Of a stretch of 47,459 bases of DNA, positions 40,515-47,459 are shown in pieces. Within the stretch, counting starts at the first letter, position 1, and every line of letters starts with the position of its first letter. The translations under genes and the position numbers were made by a program. The stretch is from JAGPUQ01 sp041594335. GTDB lineage: Bacteria > Pseudomonadota > Gammaproteobacteria > Pseudomonadales > Porticoccaceae. The notes under the pieces were generated by a model, which ran no database searches, had not been told where the DNA came from, and worked only from the letters and a program-made list of their open reading frames with translations. The stretch spans positions 1 through 47,459 of the forward strand of contig JBFHML010000015.1 in assembly GCA_041594335.1 (NCBI GenBank). Direction: 5' to 3'.

Positions 40515-43241
40515 ATGTCGCTGCGCATCTCCCCGCTCGAACATGCACCCGCCCTCGCCCACCTGGCGGCTGGCGTAGCACCCACCACCTCACTGGCTGA
40601 GCTGCGACACCTGCTCCGAGAGGCCGGCGAGTCCTTCGATTTGCGCTACCGCGGCGGGGAACCGGTACGCCTGCTCGTGGCCGAGCGCGCCGCCTTCACC
40701 GATCTGGTAGTACATGCGGTTTGGGAGCGCTTTCACTGGGACGATCGCATTGCGCTGCTCGCGGTGGGCGGCTACGGGCGCGGTGAACTCCACCCCCACT
40801 CCGACATCGACCTGCTGATCATCACCAAACGCCGGCGCCCGGATCGCTACCGCGACGATATCTCGGCTTTCCTGGCTGCGCTTTGGGACCTCCAGCTCAA
40901 GGTCGGCCACAGTGTGCGAACTCTCGGCGATTGCGCCGCCGCAGCGCGAGCCGATATCACAGTCGCCACGAACCTGATGGAAAGCCGCACCATCGCCGGC
41001 AACGCCGAGATCGAGCGCGACATGCACGCTCGGACCGGGGCCAGTAAAATCTGGCCGTCTGCGCAATTTTTTCGCGCCAAGCGCGATGAGCAACGGGAAC
41101 GACACGAGCGACACGGCAACACCGAATACAATTTAGAGCCGAACATCAAAGAAGCTCCGGGTGGATTGCGCGATATCCAAACCATCCACTGGATCGCGCT
41201 GCGCCACTTTGGCGTGAGCTCTCTTGAAACCCTGGCCAATGGCGATCTGCTCACCCGCGAAGAGTTTGAGCAGCTGCGAGACGCTGAGGATTTTCTTTGG
41301 CGGGTGCGGTACGGCCTCCATCTGATCGCGGGGCGGGCCGAGGAGTGTCTGTACTTCGATCATCAACGGGCACTGGCTCAGCAATTCGGCTATCGAGATA
41401 CACCGCAAAGCCTGGCAGTCGAGCAATTCATGCAGCGTTACTACCGAACCGTTCTGACGGTGCGGCGCCTCAACGACATGCTATTGCAATATCTCGACGA
41501 GGAAATTCTGCACAGCCGCCGCGGTGGCCAAATAGTGCAGATCAACGAACGTTTTCAAGCACGCAACGACTACCTCGAAACCATCGATCCAGCGGTTATC
41601 GCGCGGGAACCCTCGGCACTTCTGGAGGCCTTTGTCCTGCTTGGCGAGCGCCCAGAATTGGGCGGAATTCGCTCGACCACCATCCGGGAGATTCTTGCCA
41701 ATCAATGGCGGATCGGCGCCGAATTCCGCGACAACCCACGCAATCAAGCGCTGTTCGTCCGTCTGCTCGAATGCAAGGGCAACCTGTCCAATCAGCTGCA
41801 GCGGATGTCGCGGTACGGGATTCTTGGCGCCTACCTACCGGAGTTCGGCCGCATCGTCGGACAGATGCAACACGACCTCTTCCATGTCTATCCGGTCGAT
41901 GCCCACACCATACAGGTGGTGCGCAATATGCGGCGGCTGGCCAACCAGGCCGACGCCGAGCGCTTTCCCATTGCCGCCTATGTCGCGAAAAACCTGCCCA
42001 AGCCCCAACTGCTGTATGCCGCCGGCCTGTACCACGACATCGCCAAGGGCCGCGGTGGCGACCACTCCCAGCTCGGCGCCACGGAAGTCGCCCTTTTTGC
42101 GCGCCGCCACGGGTTCAGCGAGCAGGAAGTGCGGTTGCTCAAATGGCTGGTTGAACATCACCTGCTGATGTCGGCCACTTCGCAGCGAGAAGATATCGAC
42201 GATCCCGATGTCATCCATAAATTCGCGCGCCTGGTGGGGGACCAGATCCACCTGGATTACCTGTTCGTGCTCACCGTCGCAGACATGAATGCCACCAACC
42301 CCACCCTCTGGAATCAATGGAAAGGCGCGCTCATGCGCCAACTGTACCTAGCCACGCGCGAAGCTCTTGCCCGCGGTTTGGAAAACCCCATCAACCGGAG
42401 AGAGTGGATCGAGGGTTCCCGCGCGGAAGCCTTGGCGCTGTTGGCCAAAGACGGCCTCGAAGAGCGTCAGTGCCTGGCCATCTGGGGTTCGGTCGGCGAT
42501 GATTTTTTCCTCAAGGAAAAAGCTTCGGTCATTCGCCGCTGCACTCGGCAGGTATGGAAGCAATCAGGCGATAACCCCATCATCTATATCGAGAATGCGG
42601 GTGTGGAGGACGCCACGGCGACCCGGGTCTTCGTCTATACGAACGATATCGGCAATGTCTTTCCCAAGATTGCCGGGGCGCTCGATCAGCTGAACCTCAA
42701 CGTCGTCGATGCCCGGCTCTATGCGCCGGGGCCGGGGCGCACACTCAACCTGTTCTATGCGCTCGACGATCAAGGGCAAGCGTTCGCGGAGAACACGCAG
42801 CGGGTTCGCCGACTCGCCAAGCTCCTCCGCGAGGTGCTCACCGGATCGCTCGACACCATGCCGAAACCCAACCGAAGGGTTTCCCGCCAGCTCAAACAAC
42901 TGACCACCGGCACCGCCGCTTTCATCAATCCCGAAGATGAGGGTTACACCCGAATTACGGTGTTGACACCGGATCGTCCGGGGCTACTCGCCCACTTGGG
43001 CCGCATCTTTATGGCGCACCAGCTGCAAGTGCACAGCGCCAAGCTAGCCACCCTCGGCGAGCGAGTCGAAGACGTGTTTTATGTTACCGACAGTGCCGGA
43101 CAACCGCTGCGCGATGCCGAACATTGTGAACACTTACGCCAAAGCATTTGCGAAGAGGTCGACCAGCGCAATCGCGACGACCTCGTGGGCGGCAGCACAT
43201 TGCGCGAGATCCCACAGCGAGAAATCGCTCTACGGGACTGA
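40515..43241 (+). CDS. glnD: bifunctional [protein-PII] uridylyltransferase / uridylyl-removing enzyme
   Basis: The product is 908 aa (E. coli 890). The nucleotidyltransferase motif GGYGRGELHPHSDIDLLI lies at about 84-101; the HD hydrolase motif in GLYHDIAKGRGGDHSQLG at about 503-520; two C-terminal ACT domains begin near 702 (RVFVYTNDIGNVF) and 812 (RITVLTPDRPGLL) and sense glutamine. It uridylylates and de-uridylylates PII proteins to set glutamine synthetase activity and nitrogen gene control. ATG 40515 is used; GTG 40494, overlapping map, is also possible, and neither has a clear ribosome-binding site. Confidence 0.96.
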   Translation: MSLRISPLEHAPALAHLAAGVAPTTSLAELRHLLREAGESFDLRYRGGEPVRLLVAERAAFTDLVVHAVWERFHWDDRIALLAVGGYGRGELHPHSDIDLLIITKRRRPDRYRDDISAFLAALWDLQLKVGHSVRTLGDCAAAARADITVATNLMESRTIAGNAEIERDMHARTGASKIWPSAQFFRAKRDEQRERHERHGNTEYNLEPNIKEAPGGLRDIQTIHWIALRHFGVSSLETLANGDLLTREEFEQLRDAEDFLWRVRYGLHLIAGRAEECLYFDHQRALAQQFGYRDTPQSLAVEQFMQRYYRTVLTVRRLNDMLLQYLDEEILHSRRGGQIVQINERFQARNDYLETIDPAVIAREPSALLEAFVLLGERPELGGIRSTTIREILANQWRIGAEFRDNPRNQALFVRLLECKGNLSNQLQRMSRYGILGAYLPEFGRIVGQMQHDLFHVYPVDAHTIQVVRNMRRLANQADAERFPIAAYVAKNLPKPQLLYAAGLYHDIAKGRGGDHSQLGATEVALFARRHGFSEQEVRLLKWLVEHHLLMSATSQREDIDDPDVIHKFARLVGDQIHLDYLFVLTVADMNATNPTLWNQWKGALMRQLYLATREALARGLENPINRREWIEGSRAEALALLAKDGLEERQCLAIWGSVGDDFFLKEKASVIRRCTRQVWKQSGDNPIIYIENAGVEDATATRVFVYTNDIGNVFPKIAGALDQLNLNVVDARLYAPGPGRTLNLFYALDDQGQAFAENTQRVRRLAKLLREVLTGSLDTMPKPNRRVSRQLKQLTTGTAAFINPEDEGYTRITVLTPDRPGLLAHLGRIFMAHQLQVHSAKLATLGERVEDVFYVTDSAGQPLRDAEHCEHLRQSICEEVDQRNRDDLVGGSTLREIPQREIALRD

Positions 43242-43265
43242 ATCCAATCCGCCGAGATAACAACC

Positions 43266-44459
43266 GTGAACCCCCTACTGCACGAACTGCAACCCTACCC
43301 GTTCGAAAAATTGCGCACACTTCTCGGCCCCACCACTGCCGCAGCGGGCCGCACACCAATAGACTTGTCGGTGGGGGAGCCCAAGCATCCCGCACCGGCG
43401 TTCGTGCGTGAAGTCCTCGCCGAGAACCTCTCTCAACTATCGGCTTATCCCGCTACGCGTGGCAGACCGGAATTACGCGCCGCGATTGCCAACTGGCTGC
43501 ACAAACGCTTTGATCTTCCGGGTCCACCGGATGCCGAGCGGGAAATCCTCCCGCTCAACGGCACCCGCGAGGGCCTGTTTTCCCTCGCGCAATGCGTCGT
43601 GGACCCCAAGCCGGGTGCGCTGGTGGTCATGCCGAATCCCTGCTACCAGATCTACGAGGGCGCCGCACTCCTCGCCGGAGCCCAGCCGCATTACCTAACC
43701 TGCGATGCCACCAACGATTTCGTTCCCGATTACCGGGCAGTCCCGGCAGACGTCTGGGATCGCTGCCAGTTGCTCTATCTGTGCTCGCCGGGCAACCCCA
43801 CCGGGGCCGTCACTCCTATGCCGACGTTGCAGCACCTCATCGAACTCGCCGATCGTCACGACTTCCTCATCGCGAGCGACGAGTGTTATTCCGAGCTCTA
43901 TCCCGACGAAAACGCGCCCCCGCCGGGTTTGCTACAGGCCTGCGCAGCGCTGGGCCGCCACGATTACCACCGCTGTCTGGCCTTTCACAGCCTGTCCAAG
44001 CGCTCCAATCTGCCCGGCCTACGATCGGGCTTTGTGGCTGGAGACGGACGGCTCCTGGAAAGCTTTCTACGCTACCGCACCTATCATGGGTGCACCCTGC
44101 CGGTTCCCCACCAGCTCGCCAGCATCGCGGCCTGGAATGACGAGCAACATGTGCAGGAAAACCGCCGCCAGTACCGGGAGAAATTCGCGGCCGTACTTGA
44201 GGTGCTGGGCGATTGCCTAGCAGTCTCCCCGCCAGACGCGGGTTTCTATCTCTGGCCACGCACACCCATGGACGATGAGACCTTCGCCCAGCGTCTCTAC
44301 CGAGAGCAGGGGGTCACCGTGGTCCCAGGCCGCTATCTAGCCCGCCCGGCCACGGGGGGCAACCCAGGCGAACACCGGGTGCGCATCGCACTGGTTGCAC
44401 CGCTCGAAGCCTGTCGAGAGGCCGCATACCGCATGCGAGAGTTACTGGAGCAAGGTTAA
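43266..44459 (+). CDS. dapC: N-succinyl-L,L-diaminopimelate aminotransferase
   Basis: The product is 397 aa, a fold-type I PLP aminotransferase. Motifs are DLSVGEPKHPAP, LNGTREGLFSLAQ, LLYLCSPGNPTGAV, SDECYSELY and the PLP lysine in FHSLSKRSNLPGLRSGF. Position between glnD and dapD supports DapC rather than another aminotransferase. It converts N-succinyl-2-amino-6-oxopimelate to N-succinyl-diaminopimelate. The start is GTG 43266; the TAA stop shares an A with the nth ATG. Confidence 0.92.
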   Translation: MNPLLHELQPYPFEKLRTLLGPTTAAAGRTPIDLSVGEPKHPAPAFVREVLAENLSQLSAYPATRGRPELRAAIANWLHKRFDLPGPPDAEREILPLNGTREGLFSLAQCVVDPKPGALVVMPNPCYQIYEGAALLAGAQPHYLTCDATNDFVPDYRAVPADVWDRCQLLYLCSPGNPTGAVTPMPTLQHLIELADRHDFLIASDECYSELYPDENAPPPGLLQACAALGRHDYHRCLAFHSLSKRSNLPGLRSGFVAGDGRLLESFLRYRTYHGCTLPVPHQLASIAAWNDEQHVQENRRQYREKFAAVLEVLGDCLAVSPPDAGFYLWPRTPMDDETFAQRLYREQGVTVVPGRYLARPATGGNPGEHRVRIALVAPLEACREAAYRMRELLEQG

Positions 44460-45112
44460 TGCGCAAGGCGGAGCGGGCGCGTTATATCGCCAGGCGGTTA
44501 CAGGAACTCTACCCAAACCCTCCGATTCCCCTCGATCACCGCGATCCCTTTACGCTGCTGATCGCCGTACTGCTTTCCGCACAATGCACCGATGCTCGGG
44601 TAAACCAAGTGACCCCGGCACTTTTCGCGCGTGCGCCGAATCCACAGGCGATGACCGAACTCGGCGAGACCGAAGTACTGGCGCTCATCCGCAGCTGCGG
44701 TCTGGCCCCGAGCAAGGCCAAGGCGATTGTCGCCCTGTCGCAGATTTTGCTGCGTGAACATGGTGGCGAGGTACCAGAAAGCCTCGCAGCCCTGGAGCGT
44801 CTGCCCGGCGTCGGGCATAAGACCGCCAGCGTCGTCATGTCCCAGGCTTTCGGCCACCCGGCATTTCCCGTCGACACCCACATTCACCGCCTGGCGCAAC
44901 GCTGGGGCCTGAGTGACGGTCGCAATGTCGCGCGCACCGAGCGCGACCTCAAGGCCTTGTTTCCGCAGGAATCCTGGCGCGACCTCCACTTGCAAATGAT
45001 CTACTACGGCCGCGAATACTGCAGCGCTCGGGGTTGCGACGGAACCCGCTGTGAAATCTGCCGGACTTGCTATCCCCGCCGTACAGTCGCCCCGCAAATC
45101 CGCAAGGCCTAA
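44459..45112 (+). CDS. nth: endonuclease III
   Basis: The product is 217 aa (E. coli 211). The helix-hairpin-helix ERLPGVGHKTASVV holds catalytic Lys121, and Asp139 is in FPVDTHIHRL, so it is a bifunctional glycosylase/AP lyase acting on oxidised pyrimidines. The Fe-S region differs from the classic C-x6-C-x2-C-x5-C: here five cysteines (188, 193, 198, 201, 204) are spaced C-x4-C-x4-C-x2-C-x2-C in GREYCSARGCDGTRCEICRTC. It overlaps dapC by 1 bp (TAATG), so it is coupled to a lysine-pathway gene. Confidence 0.94.
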   Translation: MRKAERARYIARRLQELYPNPPIPLDHRDPFTLLIAVLLSAQCTDARVNQVTPALFARAPNPQAMTELGETEVLALIRSCGLAPSKAKAIVALSQILLREHGGEVPESLAALERLPGVGHKTASVVMSQAFGHPAFPVDTHIHRLAQRWGLSDGRNVARTERDLKALFPQESWRDLHLQMIYYGREYCSARGCDGTRCEICRTCYPRRTVAPQIRKA

Positions 45113-45202
45113 CCCGGGCAGAAGCCTCCAACCATGCCCGGCGGGCGCGAATTTGCTATTCTGTTCGGCCTTCGCAGGATAGCGCACCACCGCCCCCGGC
45201 AA

Positions 45203-45553
45203 GTGACCGACATCTACGGCATTCCCAATTGTGACACCGTGAAACGGGCGAGGCGCTGGCTTGAGGAACAAGGCGTTTCCTATCGCTTTCACGACGTCCG
45301 CACCGAGGGCCTCGAACCCCACCGACTGAGCCAGTGGCTCGCCACCCTCGGCTGGGAAAAGCTGGTTAATCGACGCAGCACAACCTGGCGGCAACTGGAT
45401 GCAGCCGACCGGGAAGCGCTTTCTGAAAAGACGGCCCCCGCGCTGTTGCAGGCTTACCCCACCCTGCTACGCCGGCCGGTACTCGAGCATCACCGCGGGA
45501 TCGAAGTCGGCTTCCATCCTGAAACCTATCAGCACATCTTCGGCGGCGCCTGA
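45203..45553 (+). CDS. ArsC/Spx-family (YffB-like) protein
   Basis: The product is 116 aa. Thioredoxin-like ArsC fold opening TDIYGIPNCDTVKRARRWL, with a single Cys10 as in YffB rather than the multi-Cys arsenate reductases, and the LVNRRSTTWRQL segment. It probably acts on glutathione-linked substrates, but a true arsenate reductase role is unproven. The start GTG 45203 is chosen to match the family N-terminus; an ATG at 45134 would add 23 residues that do not look like this fold. It lies 25 bp before dapD, a conserved neighbour in pseudomonads as I recall. Confidence 0.85.
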   Translation: MTDIYGIPNCDTVKRARRWLEEQGVSYRFHDVRTEGLEPHRLSQWLATLGWEKLVNRRSTTWRQLDAADREALSEKTAPALLQAYPTLLRRPVLEHHRGIEVGFHPETYQHIFGGA

Positions 45554-45578
45554 ACTGGCGCAATACAGGAGCACCACC

Positions 45579-46613
45579 ATGGCAGAATTATTTGGCCTGG
45601 GCTTGGGCGTCAGCACCAGTAACGGCAGCGGCGACCTCCTCGAAGCGTTCTTTCCCACGCCCCTACTGCAACCCGATTCCACCATCACCGCGGCGGTTGC
45701 CACGGCACTGGGCTATGACGGCGGCAATCAGTCCCTGCGCCTGGAAGCGACACAGCTCACCACCTTGGCCGACAGCTTTGCCCGGGCGGGCGCTAGCGTG
45801 CTCGCCGACCAAGCATTGGCACTGCGCGACAGCACACGCATCCCGGTGCTCGCAATACTCGCTGAAGACACGGCACCGGCCTCAGTTCCGGAAGCCTATT
45901 TCAAACTCCATCTCCTGTCGCATCGGCTGGCTCGACCCCACGCACTGAATCTGACCGGACTTTTCGGCTGCCTGCCCAACGTTGCCTGGACCAGCGAAGG
46001 GGCCATAGACCTTAACGAACTCCCGCAACGCCAATGGTCCGCTCGCCTCGCCGGCCGACAGCTGTCGGTATACAGTGTCGACAAGTTTCCCCGCCTCACC
46101 GATTACGTCGCGCCCACCGGGGTGCGTATCGCCGATACCGCACGCGTCCGCCTCGGCGCTTACCTGGGCGAAGGGACCACGGTGATGCACGAGGGCTTTA
46201 TCAACTTTAACGCCGGCACCGAAGGACCGAATATGGTGGAGGGGCGCATCTCCGCCGGTGTGTTCGTCGGCGCGGGTTCCGACCTCGGCGGCAGCAGCTC
46301 AACCATGGGCACCCTCTCCGGTGGCGGCAACCTGGTCATTTCGGTGGGGCGCGAATGCCTGATTGGCGCCAATGCCGGTATCGGCATTCCGTTGGGCGAC
46401 CGCTGTACGGTAGAGGCCGGGCTTTACGTCACCGCCGGCACCAAGGTCACCCTGCTGGACGATCGCCGACAACCGGCCGGCTCCGCAAAAGCCCGCGAAC
46501 TCGCTGGGCGCTCCGACCTGCTGTTTCGCCGCAACTCAGAGACCGGGGCAGTCGAATGCCTGACCAATCGCACTGCGGTTGCCCTGAATGACGAGCTGCA
46601 CAGCCACAATTGA
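45579..46613 (+). CDS. dapD: tetrahydrodipicolinate N-succinyltransferase, Pseudomonas-type
   Basis: The product is 344 aa, longer than the E. coli form (274) and the size of the Pseudomonas DapD class. Residues 1-160 are a class-specific N-terminal region (LFGLGLGVSTSNGSGD); a hexapeptide beta-helix follows with VMHEGFINFNAGTEG, GVFVGAGSDLGGSSSTMGTL and ISVGRECLIGANAGIG. It succinylates tetrahydrodipicolinate, the step before DapC. CAGGAG lies 7 nt before ATG 45579. Confidence 0.95.
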   Translation: MAELFGLGLGVSTSNGSGDLLEAFFPTPLLQPDSTITAAVATALGYDGGNQSLRLEATQLTTLADSFARAGASVLADQALALRDSTRIPVLAILAEDTAPASVPEAYFKLHLLSHRLARPHALNLTGLFGCLPNVAWTSEGAIDLNELPQRQWSARLAGRQLSVYSVDKFPRLTDYVAPTGVRIADTARVRLGAYLGEGTTVMHEGFINFNAGTEGPNMVEGRISAGVFVGAGSDLGGSSSTMGTLSGGGNLVISVGRECLIGANAGIGIPLGDRCTVEAGLYVTAGTKVTLLDDRRQPAGSAKARELAGRSDLLFRRNSETGAVECLTNRTAVALNDELHSHN

Positions 46614-46631
46614 CGGAGTGAACCCGCAACC

Positions 46632-47459
46632 ATGGCGATGACCCCGACGCTGGCGTTAGCCTGCGAACTGATCCAGCGTCCGTCGGTGACACCCACTGAC
46701 GCCGGCTGCCTGGATGTCCTCGGGGCGCGGCTCGCCGCCCAGGGGTTTACCCTCACCCCGCTCCCCTTCGGATCGGTCAGCAACCTCTGGGCACTGCGCG
46801 GCACCGAGGGGCCCATGCTGTGTTTCGCCGGCCATACCGACGTCGTACCGCCGGGCCCCGAAGCCGCGTGGCGCACTCCCCCCTTTGCGCCACATATCGA
46901 GGACGGCATGCTCTACGGCCGTGGCGCTGCGGACATGAAGGGCTCCCTGGCAGCGATGATTACCGCCGTGGAGACTTTCGTCGCCCGCTATCCCAATGCC
47001 CCTGGCCGGATTGCCTTCCTGTTAACAAGCGACGAGGAGGGGCCGGCCATCGACGGTACCGCCCGCGTCGTGGCCTGGCTGAACGAACAGGGCCTCATCC
47101 CCGATTGGTGCGTCGTGGGAGAGCCGTCAAGCCACCAGGCCCTGGGCGATACCCTGCGTAACGGCCGACGCGGGTCTCTGAACGCAACGCTGCACATTCA
47201 GGGAATTCAAGGACATGTCGCCTACCCGGAATTGGCCGATAACCCCATTCACCGGGTTGTCCCAGCGCTGGCAGCACTCATCGCCGAGACCTGGGATCGA
47301 GGCACCGATCAGTTTCCACCGACCAGTTTCCAGATTTCCAATATCCACGCCGGCACCGGAGTTACCAACGTCATCCCGGGCAAGCTGGAAGCGCAGTTCA
47401 ATTTCCGCTTCTCCACCGCGGTCACCGCGGCCGAGCTACAACGCCGCACCGCTGCCATC
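46632..47459 (+). CDS. dapE: succinyl-diaminopimelate desuccinylase (3'-partial)
   Basis: The frame is open from ATG 46632 to the window end (276 codons; E. coli DapE has 375 aa, so roughly 100 residues are missing). It begins LALACELIQRPSVTPTDAGC, and has the zinc His in FAGHTDVVPPG, Asp in GRGAADMKGS, the catalytic Glu in TSDEEGPA and VGEPSS, followed by NGRRGSLNATLHI and GVTNVIPG. It releases succinate to give L,L-diaminopimelate for lysine and peptidoglycan. GGAG lies 14 nt upstream. Confidence 0.95.
   Translation, partial: MAMTPTLALACELIQRPSVTPTDAGCLDVLGARLAAQGFTLTPLPFGSVSNLWALRGTEGPMLCFAGHTDVVPPGPEAAWRTPPFAPHIEDGMLYGRGAADMKGSLAAMITAVETFVARYPNAPGRIAFLLTSDEEGPAIDGTARVVAWLNEQGLIPDWCVVGEPSSHQALGDTLRNGRRGSLNATLHIQGIQGHVAYPELADNPIHRVVPALAALIAETWDRGTDQFPPTSFQISNIHAGTGVTNVIPGKLEAQFNFRFSTAVTAAELQRRTAAI

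Noticed and set aside
1..47459. CRISPR arrays, prophage, insertion sequences, toxin-antitoxin or defence genes
   Set aside because: No spaced direct repeats, integrase, transposase, phage structural genes or known defence motifs were found on either strand.

Overview
The window reads as ordinary, gene-dense, GC-rich chromosome (about 60% G+C by eye) of a Gammaproteobacterium. Supporting evidence is the gammaproteobacterial gene order (rpsB-tsf-pyrH-frr-uppS-cdsA-dxr-rseP-bamA-skp-lpxD-fabZ-lpxA-lpxB-rnhB; glnS-cysS divergent from ppiB-lpxH; map-glnD-dapC ... dapD-dapE), a Pseudomonas-type DapD, CmoA/CmoB and MiaE tRNA-modification enzymes, AcnB, and lipid A genes. A non-enteric gammaproteobacterium (Pseudomonadales/Chromatiales-like) fits best; I cannot name the species.

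Layout. 1-1211: tail of an unknown gene, then an AT-rich segment (about 285-950) carrying one small lipoprotein, unlike everything else in composition. 1212-3679: a C39-like peptidase/TPR lipoprotein with a small membrane protein (PA2778/PA2779-type pair), and an alpha/beta hydrolase. 3761-10197: a large M16C zinc peptidase, cmoA-cmoB, an acyl-CoA synthetase, a strong terminator and a tRNA-Arg(ACG) gene. 10303-14799: glnS-cysS operon divergent from ppiB-lpxH. 14844-17190: leftward PEBP-like protein, miaE, a glutathione S-transferase and a DUF1289 protein. 17374-20483: acnB convergent with a YaiI/YqxD-family gene. 20576-20665: a promoter plus terminator enclosing about 50 nt with no gene. 20672-22967: ffh divergent from a CcsA/YpjD-like membrane protein gene. 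23006-25061: leftward Nudix, gamma-carbonic anhydrase and second DUF1289 gene, with a divergent Nudix gene. 25174-25261: tRNA-Ser(GGA). 25303-39489: one long leftward envelope and translation supercluster from rpsB to rnhB. 39740-47459: rightward map-glnD-dapC-nth-arsC-like-dapD-dapE, with dapE cut by the window edge.

How the genes work together. The main clusters join translation (RpsB, Tsf, Frr, CysS, GlnS, tRNAs and tRNA modification), protein targeting (Ffh), isoprenoid and phospholipid supply (Dxr, UppS, CdsA), outer-membrane assembly (BamA, Skp, RseP), lipid A synthesis (LpxA, LpxD, LpxB, LpxH, FabZ) and the succinylase branch of diaminopimelate/lysine synthesis (DapC, DapD, DapE). Many neighbours overlap by 1-19 bp, suggesting translational coupling, and about ten genes use GTG or TTG starts.

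I found no prophage, CRISPR array, insertion sequence or defence island. The items most worth a second look are the peptidase/small-membrane-protein pair with a Gly-Gly site before its hydrophobic tail, the promoter-terminator unit beside ffh, the DUF1289-GST-miaE operon, the endonuclease III with non-canonical cysteine spacing, and the AT-rich lipoprotein island.
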